64,000 nt of DNA from Myotis daubentonii (lineage: Eukaryota > Chordata > Mammalia > Chiroptera > Vespertilionidae). The stretch is from the NCBI RefSeq assembly GCF_963259705.1, contig NC_081847.1, positions 87,418,485-87,482,484 of the forward strand. The letters run 5' to 3'. A model generated the notes under the pieces. That model had not been told where the DNA came from. It was given only the letters and a program-made list of their open reading frames with translations, and ran no database searches. This document shows, piece after piece, positions 23,540 through 34,890 of this stretch (the first letter of the stretch is position 1; each line of letters starts with the position of its first letter). Position numbers and translations under genes: made by a program.

Positions 23540-23770
23540 TGGGGATTGATATTTACTAATTACTTACTTTATGTCAAACTTCGTATTATCCCCTGAACCT
23601 ACATAATCACACTTAATTTCTACACAATACTATAACTAAGATTCTATTATCATCATTTTACAATGAAGGAGACTGATGTCTAGAAAGTTAAATGGTGTTT
23701 TCAAGTTCAAAGGCAGCAAGTAGCAGAACTGATTGTCAACACCAGTCAGTTTGACATTATAGCCATTTTT
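23540..23770 (-). repeat. MIR relic
   Basis: Antisense MIR: attatcatcattttacaatg, gactgatgtctagaaagtta and a tail with cagaactgatt. Confidence 0.5.
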
Positions 23771-25013
23771 CTACCATTATCCTCACTCCTCTACCCTCTA
23801 GCCTTTACTATCTGAATCCGGAAAACTAATCTTTATATATCAAATATGTTCAGAGTCCAGATATACCAATTGATTTCCAGGATATCAGGGAGATAATGGT
23901 CCATTGAAAACACGAAAGTATCTTAAGAATATCTATCTCTTTGATTGACACCAATGGAATTCTTTCTTCTCCATAGGGATGGCATTAGGCAAAATGTTTC
24001 AGAAGTGGAAAAAGTATTCTCCATGTATTTATCTATGTATCTACTTATTTGTTTGTTTGTTTATGGATAAGTCATGCTTTGCTATCTCCAAAGCAGGAAG
24101 ACTTTCTCATTGGTCCCCTTTGTTAGCATACATCAAATATTGAAAAGTTGCTGCTAATTCCGACTTTGTTTTGGGGCTGGAACAGGTGGTTGCGTAGTGG
24201 GTGAGTTAGAATAAAGCCTTCTTTTTAGTCATCTCGTTCAGCCGTCTGATGAGTGGACAATTGGAGGAGACTGTTCTATTCACAACAGAAGGGAGGGCTA
24301 AGTGGCTCTTTTTGGTAGCTTCTAACACACAAATGTAACTTTCATGGTGTTTGAATGGTGTCCTTCCCTTCCTAAGAAGACCCCGTAATTATGCTGCTTT
24401 AAATATCTCAAGCCTAATTTTGTCTCACTTTAATTTAGAGGGTTAATAAATGCTTTCAATTTGGTTTATGTTAGAAGCTTTGAGAATCTACTAAGTTAAT
24501 TTCCACTAAAAGCATTTGACTTTGTGAAAGCCACTCCAAACTCACCATTACTAACTACGCAAATGGAGAGGGCAATCTGCTAATGGGGTTGCATTTGTAG
24601 CAGTCTACGGACTGCCTAACGTTACCCAATTTACCAAGGCACTTCTGAATATGAACCGGTTAATGGGAAACATCAATGGATTGTAATTCCATATAACACA
24701 TCGCCCACTTAGACATAAGTAAATAGGAACATCATATCAAAGTGACATTCCCTCTATAGGCCAGTTACTGGTGACACAAAAGTGAGCAAGACAACAGCAA
24801 CAACAAAATCCTGCTACGATGAAACATAATCAAGTGGGAGAAACAAACATTGGATGCAAATTCATTCCGTGCTTAACAAGAAGACATGGGGTAGGAGGAA
24901 TCCGCAACATTCAAGGAATATGAAGGAAGGTAGAGGGAGAACCAAGAGCAGGAGGGCATGCTGTGAGGGAATCAGGAGGCAGCTAGGTCATGCAGGGCTT
25001 TGCTTTGGTCTCT
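23771..25013. other. Repeat-poor; candidate conserved non-coding DNA and an L2-like scrap
   Basis: The part 24100-24700 is unique-looking and free of recognised repeats. The last 70 bases (gggcatgctgtgagg to tttgctttggtctct) resemble antisense L2 (gtcatgcagggctttg), and the SPIN element that follows inserted into them. Confidence 0.35.
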
Positions 25014-25205
25014 CAGTGGTTCTCAACCTTCCCACTGCTGTGACCCTTTAATACAGTTCCTCATGTTGTGGTGACCCCCAACCATAAAATTATTTTTGTT
25101 GCTACTTCATAACTGTCATTTTGCTACTGTTATGAATCGTAATGTAAATATCTGATATGCTCTATGTGTTTTCCGATGGTCACGACCACAGGTTGAGAAC
25201 CGCTG
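25014..25205 (-). mobile_element. SPIN non-autonomous hAT, copy 3
   Basis: CAGTGGTTCTCAACCTTCC start and GGTTGAGAACCGCTG end, with taatacagttcctcatgttg inside. The right third is deleted compared with the other copies. No clear 8-bp duplication. Confidence 0.85.
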
Positions 25206-25555
25206 GTAGATGTTTGCTGTTTGTGCTCTCCACCCCCAAATCCGTATGTAGAAAGCATAATACTCAATAAAATGGTATTAGGAGGTATGGTCTGGGGGAG
25301 ATGCCTAGGTCATGAGGGTGGAGCTCTCATAATGGGATTAGTGCTCTTTTAACAGAGACCCCACAGAACTCCCCAGCCCCCTTTCATCATGTGATGACAC
25401 AGCCTAAGATCAACAGTCTACAATCTGGAAGACAAACCTCACCAGAACCTGACCATGTTGGCACTCTGATCTCAGACTCCCAGCCTATAGAACTGTAGAA
25501 AGACATTTCTACTTTTTATAAGCACCCAGTCCATGGTATTCTGTTAGAGGAGCCC
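25206..25555 (+). repeat. Ancient LTR-like repeat (MaLR type)
   Basis: The pattern ggtattaggaggtatggtct, gggagatgcctaggtcatga, gtggagctctcataatggga and the late gcacccagtccatggtattc is a familiar eutherian MaLR-type LTR. Subfamily not assigned. Confidence 0.55.
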
Positions 25556-25559
25556 AGAC

Positions 25560-26040
25560 AAGGACAGAATGTATCTATTTGCAATGAGTACTATTCTGGA
25601 AATAAAGAAGTGAACAAAATTGATGAATCCCTGAAAAGACAGGTAATTAACAATGAAACCCATAAACATAGAATATGCCAGAGGGTTAAGTGTTATGAAG
25701 AAAGCTAAAGCAGGTGATAGGGATAGAAAGTGACTGGATAGAAGGGTTACTGGTTTAGAGAGAGTAGTCAGGAGGGTAGGTTGACATTTGAATAGAGATC
25801 TAAAGAAAGTAGACTATATTAAGATCTTAGTCTGTCTTTTGAAGAGCAAGTATTATGTCACTGAAGGGTTTTAAGTAGAGAGATGACATGATCAGAGCGT
25901 CATTCTAAAGGATCGACCTGGCTGTAGAGGACACAAAAGATGAGAATAGGAAAGAGTAGAAGCAGGGGACCCGTAAGGGAATAACTGCAGTTGGCGAGAA
26001 GATGATGGTGGTTCAGACCATGTAGGCATAGGGGAGGTGG
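25560..26040 (-). repeat. L2-like relic
   Basis: Ordered motifs aagtgttatgaagaaagcta, gttgacatttgaatagagat, aagggttttaagtagagaga, tgacatgatcagagcgtc and agatgatggtggttcagacc follow the antisense layout I associate with LINE-2. No reading frame survives. Confidence 0.5.
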
Positions 26041-28017
26041 CTGAAGCTGGACGGTTTTCATCGTCGGAGCTGGCTCTTAATCCCACATGGTTCTAAGTTG
26101 ACAGTGCTGGTTTTGAAAGTTATGAACTAAGAATAAGAAGAAATGATTTCAAGTCCTTAATCTGTTTCACCTTGAGCTATATTTCTGCTTTATACCCTCT
26201 TTATGCTTTTGTGAAGAACAGATATATAAAAAAGACAAACTATGGAAAGTACTGTATCATACGCAGGGTAAGCAGTTGTTATTCTATAGTGGGTGGTTGA
26301 ACAATATGATTACTGTTTTCCAGTTTACAGGATATGCAGCTTTTTATTCTTCTGAGTTTCTGGAGTGAACACATAAGTAATACAAAGAAGCCCATCATAT
26401 TTATTTTATATATATTGCAATTTAGGTAGCATGTGCATATGATTTCATATTGGTTGACGTTGAAGTCAACTGCTGTCTATATTTCAATAATTTCTAAACC
26501 ATGGCCTATGTTCAAATCTAAGTTTAGAAATCGAGCTAAGTTTTTGGATCCACTCCCAGGTATCAGGCTGCCGAGTCTGTTCAGACCCTCCAAGAGAACA
26601 GTGCATCTCCACATGTCAAGGCCCCTTCAGTTTAGAATCCTAGTACCATCCCTTTGTCTACTCTGTGTCAGGAACTAGCAAGAGTCTTGTCTTATGAATA
26701 TTTATGTAATATATGCACACCAACTTTGGTGAGAAAAACAACCAACAGAATTCTTATATGTATAGTAAATAAATTCATTTGAATAAAACTGGACTGTTTA
26801 CTTAGATGTTAATAATCTAATTTTCAGCTTGATATGAAGCATATGTGGTTCTCATCTATACCCCATTGTTTGGCTTCTAGGCGGGGTCACGCCACTGAGG
26901 TGTTGATTTTAATGGCACTCAAAATAAGTAAATAAATAAAATCCCATTTATTTGTTTGCTTTGTCAATAGATGTTCTTCTCACTGCCTCTGCCTATTCAT
27001 TAACAACCATTTTGGACAGGTAGGTTCATTAGTTTTGCAGTGAGGTTATGGTCTATGGATATCTGACCTTTGTTGATTATTTTGTGGCCAAATGAAATAA
27101 AGCATATGCATTGAAGCAGTGATTAAGATCTGAGCTTAGTGAGTTTGATGGAATCACAACCAGCAATTTGAAAATGTGACTGAATTCTTCCCACAATTAA
27201 AATCTTTCATTATGCTACTTCAAAGCTAATTTCTTTCTTGTTTTGCTGAATAGTTGCTTCCATTAATCTCACTCTAGGTAATGATGGTAATGATACAATT
27301 ATATGTAATCATTGCCTGAATTCCATGTGCAACGCATCAGTCCCTTTGTGTGGTGATTGTACCGCGCTCTACAATCTTCGTATTTGGAAGGTTTCCATCA
27401 TGTCGTGCCAAGATCAGATTCAAAAGTCTCTGACACTTTGCATAACATCAGTCAAGAAGGGTGTTCCAACTGTCCCTGGTAATGATTGGACAGACTCATC
27501 CATCTGGCAGGTGCCAGTTGAAGCTCAGGGTGAAGGGAAGGCATGAGGCAGGCTAAGCAGGGCTTGCTGTGTTCATAGTTTCCAAAGCGCTTAACATATT
27601 CAGGGGGGAAAATTAGAACAAGAACTTTGAAAAGGCCTTCAGTTGTGCAGGTGGCTAATCTGCTTAAACTACTAATGATACAAATCATAATCTCCGTTAA
27701 TTTATTGTCTTTGTGCAAAGCGAATATTGATTTCAAAAATTTTAAATCTGCTTTCCTGGCATTTGCAGCTATAACCTTTTCCTCAAAGTGCTAATAGGTA
27801 GATGTGTGATTCCAATTACTTTTTTTTTGCTATGTAGATGCAAACTTGCTTATGTTCTGAAGATAGACTTTGTCCCAACACTTGCTTGTTCAATTTAATT
27901 TAGGACAATATTATTTGTATGTTCTGACACAATATAATGGAATATGTCCATATCTTCAAAGGGTTAACTAATGAAATATGCAGGTGGCTACCAGGGATTA
28001 GCTTACTATTTGTTATT
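26041..28017. other. Repeat-poor stretch without recognised gene
   Basis: I see no supported gene or repeat. Frames are short and carry no domain. Confidence 0.4.
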
Positions 28018-28034
28018 CCATGCTTACATTTTTT

Positions 28035-28251
28035 TAAAAAAATATATTTTATTGATTTTTTACAGAGAGGAAGGGAGAGAGATAGAGAGTCAGAAACATC
28101 GATGAGAGAGAAACATCGATCAGCTGCCTCCTGCACATCTCCTATTGGGGATATGCCCGCAACCCAGGTACATGCCCCTGACCGGAATCGAACCTGGGAC
28201 CCCTCAGCCCGCAGGCCGACGCTCCATCCACTGAGCCAAACAGGCTTCGGC
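28035..28251 (-). mobile_element. VES SINE
   Basis: Full minus-strand copy with ctgagccaaacaggc head, ccggaatcgaacctggg box B and a ttttattgattttttacaga tail. It is flanked by catgcttacatttttt (28019-28034 and 28252-28267), a target duplication of about 16 bases. Confidence 0.9.
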
Positions 28252-28267
28252 CATGCTTACATTTTTT

Positions 28268-28803
28268 ACCTTGCCTTTCTTTTATTCATCTCTCTTTCTC
28301 AGGATAAGGACCAGGTGTTTCTTGGCCTACAATAAATATTTACCATTGATAATTTTGCCCTGACCTATTAATTTGATTAATTGGTAATTTTTTTGAAGGT
28401 CAGTGTCAAGATGATGTGGTGAGTGGGATGACAGTCACTTTAAACACAAATCTAAAATGAGCTTTTGATTCATTCTCTTTAGCCACTCTAAACAGATCTC
28501 CCTAGTTCTGAAACAAACGTTTGACCTCTTATTATCAGCTAGCTAATTAGCATGGACTGGTTTTAAAGATATATTAGGTTTCACCTAACCAAAATGGGAA
28601 AGATGTGAATTTCCCTCTCAAATTTAACCTTCCTGATTCCTACTCATATATGTAAACAGACACCTCAATCTACCAGGGGATAAAACAAAACAAATCATAA
28701 AAGCTGTCCTGTTTCCTCTCTTTTCTCCATCTCCCCATCCCAGATATTGGCAAGTCCTAGAAGGTCGACAGCCAAAACATACACTGCACCTGTTCCCACT
28801 TAC
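28268..28803. other. No recognised gene
   Basis: Unique-looking DNA between two minus-strand SINEs. Nothing assignable. Confidence 0.4.
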
Positions 28804-29026
28804 TTTTTAAAAAATATATGTTTTTATTGATTTCAGAGAGGAAGGGAAAAGGAGAGAGAGATAGAAACATCAATGATGAGAGAGAATCATTGATTAGCTG
28901 CCTCCTGCATGCCCCCTATGGGGGATTGAGCCCACAACGCTGGCATGTGCCCTTGATTGGAATTGAACCTGGGACCATTCAGTCTGCAGGCCGATGCTCT
29001 ATCCACTGAGCCAAACCAGCTAGGGC
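28804..29026 (-). mobile_element. VES SINE
   Basis: Minus-strand copy with gagccaaaccagctaggg head and a tttttattgatttcagagag tail side. The sequence cctgttccc occurs to its left (28790-28798) and right after it, a probable short target duplication. Confidence 0.85.
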
Positions 29027-29029
29027 CTG

Positions 29030-29412
29030 TTCCCTTTTCTGTTCTCTACCACCACCTTCTCCACACCACTGTCATCTCTCCCCTGGACTACTGAAATAAT
29101 CCTGTAACTGGCATCTTTGACTCCACCTTTTCTTTATAATCTATTTACACTAATCTTTAAAACCATAATTTATATTGTGCCCTTTCCTGCTGTAAGCTGG
29201 GAATAAAACCCAAACGTGTCAAACTGTCGTTTAAGGATGATCTACCCAGTCTTACTTCTCTAGCCCATCTTGCCCCACTCTCCCCATTTTTCACTCTTCT
29301 CCAGCCCCACTGTTCTTGTTTAGATGTCCTTTTATGAACACTTGGAAGATGTTTTTACATTAGGGCCTTCACATTTTCTGTTTCCCCTGTCTGGGAAGCC
29401 CTTCTCCTAGAT
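29030..29412 (+). repeat. L2 relic, left part
   Basis: Sense L2 3' region: ctctcccctggactactg, ccagccccactgttcttgtt and the shared ctgtctgggaagcccttctc. It is interrupted by the hAT at 29413 and resumes at 29898 (ctagattatcagaggccttt, then cctgatct). Confidence 0.6.
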
Positions 29413-29897
29413 CAGTGGTCAGCAAACTCATTAGTCAACAGAGCCAAATATCAACAGTACAACAATTGAAATTTCTTTTGAGAGCCAAATTTTTTAAACT
29501 TAAACTATATAGGTAGGTACATTGTTATTAACTTAACTAGGGTACTCCTAAGCTGGCCTTTGCTAAAACATCCTCAATCTGATTGAGGTACATTTGCTGA
29601 GGTTGACCCCTTCCAACTCTCCCATCCACACTCGTCTTGTATACTTGTTTCATCTATCTCCTTTTGTTCATCCTCTCTATATGTCCAAACCATCTCAACA
29701 TACCTTTCTCAATCCTCGACACTTCATCTTCTTTCACTCCACAACGCTCCCTAAAATTAACTTAATAAACTTTACTTAAACTTTTAAGTCAACTTCGCAT
29801 GTAAGTGTGCGCCTGCACGTGGTATTTTGTGGAAGAGTCACACTCAAGGGGCCAAAGAGCCGCATGTGGCTCGCGAGCCAAGGTTTGCTGACCACTG
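29413..29897. mobile_element. Non-autonomous hAT element carrying a LINE fragment
   Basis: Termini CAGTGGTCAGCAAACT and GTTTGCTGACCACTG, with perfect 8-bp duplications tcctagat at 29405-29412 and 29898-29905. The first 138 bases and the last 60 match the 212-bp element at 59199-59410. About 280 bases in between are extra. Part of the extra sequence encodes, on the minus strand, a reverse-transcriptase C-terminal relic. No transposase is visible. Confidence 0.9.
29552..29758 (-). pseudogene. Non-LTR reverse-transcriptase C-terminal fragment inside the hAT element
   Basis: The minus strand reads in one frame as CGVKEDEVSRIEKG, then MLRWFGHIERMNKRR, a stop codon, and MKQVYKTSVDGRVGRGQP followed by YLNQIEDVL. 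The RWFGH-ERM block followed by basic residues, GR-GRG-P and a final acidic helix is typical of the end of pol in several non-LTR LINE groups (RTE/CR1-like and related). Only about 68 codons are present, with one internal stop, so the relic is non-functional. The LINE clade is not certain. Confidence 0.65.
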
Positions 29898-30010
29898 TCC
29901 TAGATTATCAGAGGCCTTTCCTGATCTCAAGTAACCTTCTGTCATACCACCTTATGTTAATTTTCTGCAGAGTTTTCATATTTTTCTTGATAGATGTCTT
30001 TCTTTTGATC
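29898..30010 (+). repeat. L2 relic, right part
   Basis: Continuation of 29030-29412 beyond the hAT: aggcctttcctgatctcaag, then ataccaccttatgtta. Joining the two parts across the hAT restores the usual L2 order. Confidence 0.55.
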
Positions 30011-30019
30011 TGCTTCTGG

Positions 30020-30650
30020 ATGAGGGCTGGTCACCAGAAAGACCAATCCATGGTTGGAAGCTTGGAATTTTCAGCCCCTATTTCCATTTTCCAGAGAGGG
30101 CAGAGGGGCTAGAAATGGAGTTAATAATCCATAATGCCCATGTGATGAAGCACTCATAAATATCCCAAAAGTACGGGGTCCAGAGAGCTTCCAGAGTTGA
30201 TGAATGCATAGAGATGAGGCTCAGAGATAGCATGGAAGTTCTGTGCCCCTTTCTAGATACCTTGTCCTATGTATTTCCATCTGGCTGTTCCTGTGTTATG
30301 CCCCTTATAATAAGCTGGTAATCTAGTTACGTAAACTTCTCCTGCGTTCTGTGAGCCAGTTTAGCAAATTAACTGATCCTGAAGAATTGAGTCATGGGAA
30401 TCTATGATACAAAGCTAGTCAGTGAGAAGCACAGGTAACATCCTGGACTATGATCGGTGTCTGAAGAGTGTGGTGGGGAGAGGGTCAGTATTGTTAGACT
30501 GAGCCTTTAGCCTGTGAAGTCTGGTTCTCTGAACAGGTAGATAGTTTCAGAATTGAGTTAAACTATAGATCTCCACATGATCGTGGCCAGAATTGTCGGA
30601 TGTAAAGTGTTCTGCGTGAGTAATAAAGGAGAGACACCTAGGAGGTGTGA
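30020..30650 (+). repeat. Ancient ERV LTR-like repeat
   Basis: Recognisable blocks: atggttggaagcttggaatt, gtgatgaagcactcataaat, tccatctggctgttcctgtg, ataataagctggtaatctag and gtagatagtttcagaattga. They follow a common eutherian ERVL/MaLR-era LTR. No TG..CA ends or duplication can be fixed. Confidence 0.5.
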
Positions 30651-31514
30651 ATTTTCCCAAATAGATGTTTAGAATGGAGATAATGTGACCTCTGCTTTGT
30701 CCACCAACATTTTCAAAAACAGTGTTCAAAACCCAGAAATACCCAGTTAAGATCCCCAAGAAGAATCCTATCAGAATCCATGAGATCTAGAGCCGATTAG
30801 ATCAACAGATTATCACCACAGGACAACCTTTGTTCTTTCCTGTCAATTGTACAAGTTACTTGAGTAGAACGAGTAAGTTCAGCATGATCCATGAATTCCT
30901 TGGCACATTATTTGAAGACTGTCCTGAGTCTAGCTGGGTAAATTTAAGGGGATTGCATAAAAATCAACCACTGCTTGAGGCCGAGTTCCTAGCTCTAAGC
31001 TTCCCCACTGAGAACTTCCCTTGATCATGTTTCTGCCAATCGTCCAGTCCTCCGTAATTTCTCACTAAGAGAAGAAGAGTTTGGACTAACCTGTGGAATC
31101 TGACTCCATGCCATTCTTATCAGACCCAGTACATGGATCATCTTGCCTCTCTGTGTAATTTTCTTCCAAGTTTCTTTCTAGTGGTGGTTCTACTCATCCG
31201 CTCCACCACCATCTTCCTTTATTCATCTTAGTCTCTAGACTGTAATTAAATTGGAACTCATGCCTGCTGACGCTCAGCCCAACAACTTTTCACTTTAAAA
31301 CTCTTCTAAAAATTGGTTCTAAAATATACTTTGAATCAGTTTTATTTGCGCAAGAAATACGGAGACAGCTTGACTTTCTCTCTGGATATTAAATAAATAG
31401 TTTTAAAATATATGGATTTTTTTCAAATGAGTTTAGGCAACATATATACATACAAGTTAGAAATACTTATTTTTGTTGTTGTTATTAATCCTAACCTGAG
31501 GGTATTTTTCCATT
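30651..31514. other. No recognised gene
   Basis: Unique-looking DNA; nothing assignable apart from the T-rich SINE tail that starts at its right end. Confidence 0.4.
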
Positions 31515-31746
31515 GTTTTTTTTTTTGTTTGTTTGTTTTTTTTTTTTTTTTTTTTTTAGAGAGCGTGAAAGGGAGGGGAAGAGATACAAAGAGAGAAACA
31601 TTAATTGGTTGCTTCTCTCAGGCACCCCAACCAGGACCAGGGTATGAGCCTGCAATTAAGGTACATGCCCTTGACTGGAATCAAACCCAGGACCCTCCAG
31701 TCCACAGGCCGATGCTCTGTCCACTGAGACAAAACCAGCTAAGGCT
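31515..31746 (-). mobile_element. VES SINE, diverged
   Basis: Long T run (tail) at 31515-31558, then a degraded body with acatgcccttgactggaatc and the head ggccgatgctctgtccactg. More diverged than the other copies. Confidence 0.75.
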
Positions 31747-33048
31747 TAGAAACACATCTTAAGATAACTTCTCAATACTATTTCTCAAAACCAAAAGTAG
31801 TTCTAAAATTCAAAGCCAAATATTATTATTAATGTGTTTTGTGAGAATTGGCAATACAATTAAAATCTATATGGCTTTAGAAATCTACAGGCATTGTGGA
31901 TGGGGAACAGAGGTCCAATGTTGAAACAATGTGACTGTTCAAATAAAGACTAGACTGGCAATCCAGAATAACAATGGATTACTGCAGTCAAAGAAAAATG
32001 ATAAGCAAAGACTTCAGAGAACAATGCTTTTATTTTCATGGTTCTTCAGTTGTCTTTGACCATTCTTTTTTCCCCTCAGCTTTTCTGCTTTGTAAGTGTC
32101 TGTGACTCAAGGCTGTTTTATGATCTACTGAAATCTGAGGAAACTGTGGGTCTAAATTGCCCACTATTTCCTGAGTGCATTGTCATATTTGCTCATCCAT
32201 GGGACCTTTGTTTAATAAAGAAGTGTTTGAAAATGTCAGTAATTTTGTTTGTTTGTTTGTTTGTTTGTTTTGGTGTGCTGAGTAATTAACAATAGATTTT
32301 CTTCCTTGAGTCAATATAGCTTCAATATTTCCTAAAGAAATTATAAAATGAGTAGTAGTGGTGTAGGCACAGCTACGTCCTGGGCCAGCTGGTTTAGGTA
32401 CATCATTGTAGTCTTCCCAATAGCTCTGAAAAGCAAATATTAATATCCTCATTATATGAATGAGAAAATGGAAGCTTGCAGTATTACAATTTTCCATACA
32501 GTAATGTTAGAATTTCACTTAGCCACATCTGTGTGACTCTCCAATCTTCCTAAGACCTTAGGCTCTTCTAGGTAATCTAGCTAAAGGAATGCTGCAAATA
32601 ATAGTTAGCTGCTTTGCATAGTTTTGGAAAATATGAAATATTTAACATTCCCATTGCTCAGCTTCCACACTAAGCAATAGTAACCTATTAATCTCTTCAA
32701 TAAGTCCTAAGTACAGAAAAGATTAAGACATTGTGCATTTATTTTGATTAAAATAATTTATGTAAATTTTAATTCAAATTGGACTCAGCTTTAGGCACCT
32801 AGAATATTAATTCAGAAGCTATTATTCAGATTCCAATGCACAGAGTTTTGGTCAAGGACGTGGAAGCAAACACTTTATCTTTATTAGCCATCCATTGGCA
32901 AGCATTGGGGGGAGCCTGAATGGTAAGGAGATCGCCATCTATTACAGCAATATGACTAAATCACTTGGAGAAATTTGGAAAAGAAGCAAGGTAGTTTATA
33001 ATTAAGTGCTAATTTTCTATAGAAATTAAAGGAAGCAGAAGTTTATTG
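31747..33048. other. Mostly unique DNA with a MIR relic and a small microsatellite
   Basis: Contains (TTTG)n at 32243-32272 and an antisense MIR relic at about 32380-32520 (aatatcctcattatatgaat, gagaaaatggaagc). No gene. Confidence 0.4.
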
Positions 33049-33058
33049 AAAGCACAGG

Positions 33059-33162
33059 GTTGCCCTAGCTGTTTTGCTCAGTGATCAGAGCGTCAGCCTG
33101 CAGACTCTCTCTAAAAATCAATGGGGGAAAAATATCCTCTGGTGAGGATTAAAAATAACAAA
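33059..33162 (+). mobile_element. Internally deleted VES-type SINE
   Basis: The head tgccctagctgttttgctca and box A are followed directly by the distal part ctctctctaaaaatcaatgg and a tail typical of the tctggtgaggattaaaaa variant. Box B and most of the body are missing. The target duplication aaagcacagg is intact (33049-33058, 33163-33172). Confidence 0.8.
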
Positions 33163-33172
33163 AAAGCACAGG

Positions 33173-33849
33173 CTCATTGAAAATTTTATGGAGGGTATTC
33201 CATGTTGGATAGCCTTCAAAAATGTGGAGAAGCTTTGGGTAAACAGAGAAACATGTCTTGTGAAGTAGTGAATGAGGTTAGATATATTGTATCAGATTCC
33301 AGAGACTGCTTGCAGTGTATGTTGCTTGTCCTCTTATAAACTGAGGAAGGCAGGACGTTTTTGCCTCTTCCTCACCTTCTATCTCAAGCACAGTGCCCGG
33401 CATGCTTTAGGGTCATAATAAATGCAGCGCGGCTCTTCACTGTAAGAGTCAAAGGAGCCTGGGTTTGGTGTAGTAGGAAATGGAAATGGAAAATATAAAT
33501 TAGGAAATATAAAAGCCAATTGCTATCTTATTTCAGTTAACATGCACTGAAGATTTTATTGGTGTCACTTTGCTAAAAAGATTCTGTTAATTTTGGGTGA
33601 AAGTCCATTCAATCGCTTATGTGTACATAATAGTGGAGGTGAGGGTAGACCACACAGTGATTGAATAATTCATTTTGCGTTAGGCTTCTTTATTGTATAT
33701 CATCATTTCTGAGTTAATCAAGGGTTAATGATTGGTTTGCATTTGCATTCCTGAGCATACTTTAGCAAAAGAGAAGTCAAGTATGTGTTGACTGGAAGAA
33801 GAAGAAAAAGCCCAGAGAGGAAAGTAAATTAAAGATAAACATGACAAAT
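33173..33849. other. No recognised gene
   Basis: A weak L2/MIR-like scrap (agcacagtgcccggcatgct) lies near 33385-33430. The rest is unassigned. Confidence 0.4.
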
Positions 33850-34051
33850 CCCTTCCATCAGCCAGCTATAGGTAGCCAGCCTCCAAGGTGACTACCTCTC
33901 TGCCTCCTGGCATTCACTCTCTTGTATAGGTCTATCCTGTTGAGTATGAGCTAGACCTTATGGCTCTAACGAGTCAAATAAAACAAAAATGATAGTGTGT
34001 GACTTGGAGATTAGTTCATGAAAAGAAGTGTGTGCTCTTTCCCCACCCTCT

Positions 34052-34089
<38 letters not shown>

Positions 34090-34330
34090 CTCTGGCATCA
34101 CTCATTGTGAGGGACCCCAGATGCCAAGTTGTAAGCGGCTTTGAAGATAGGCCCATATGGCAAGAAACTGAGGCTCCCTGCCAATGGCCATGCGAGTGAG
34201 CTAGGGAAAAGACCGTCTATCTCAGTCAGGCCTTTAGATAACTACAGCCCCAACTGACTCTTGACTGAAGCCTCATGAGAAAGCCTGAGCCAGAAACACT
34301 GGGCCCAGCCACGCTCAGAGTCCTGACTCT
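33850..34330 (+). repeat. MLT1-type MaLR LTR
   Basis: Ordered blocks: agccagcctccaaggtgact, tgatagtgtgtgacttggag, ccagatgccaagttgtaagc, actgaggctccctgcc, gatgactgcag-like gataactacagcccc, and catgagaaagcctgagccag. This is the MLT1 layout. A (CA)n tract has expanded inside it (34055-34087). Confidence 0.75.
34055..34087. repeat. (CA)n microsatellite
   Basis: About 16 AC units inside the MLT1-type LTR. Confidence 0.95.
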
Positions 34331-34689
34331 GGGAAAATGTGGGAGAAGGTACAGATTAACTCAACCAGCATGTGAAAGGCATTGAATGCTGTGGGATATA
34401 GAGATAAGGCATTGGTTCCTGACCTTAAAGTCTCAACAGCTGAGTGCAGAGAATTACACATACTGTACAAATACCCACCAAGTGAGGCAGTAGGCAAGAG
34501 GGAGCAGAAATGGCTTCATGGCAGAGGGGACATTGGAGTTGGGTTTTGTTTGGAGAGTGTGCTTCATGCATGTGAGGATGATGAGATTTTGCATGAACTC
34601 TTCTACTTTGTGGTGACATTGACAAAATTGCAGAAATGGATCCTAGAAATTGAAAAAAAAATCAAGTTAATAGTTATAAGAACAATACT

Positions 34690-34890
34690 AAAACTACACT
34701 TCTCTTTTGATTTTAACAGTATTCCATATATAGTAATTCATTTGATCCTTCAAGAACCAAGTGATATGGGCAGAGCTGTCATTATTGTACCCATTTTTTC
34801 AGTAGGAAAACTGAGGTTCTTAGGGGCTCAGTATTATGTACAAGGTCAAATGGGTAGTTAAGCGGCAGAGATAAAGCTCAGGCTCTTTGA
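34690..34890 (-). repeat. MIR relic
   Basis: Antisense MIR: gtaattcatttgatccttca, attattgtacccattttttc, aggaaaactgaggttcttag and tgggtagttaagcggcagag. A 159-codon frame (34382-34861) ends in this relic and is rejected as a gene. Confidence 0.6.

Noticed and set aside
34382..34861. 159-codon plus-strand open frame
   Set aside because: Its end runs through an antisense MIR relic and its start lies near the edge of an MLT1-type LTR. No domain is visible.
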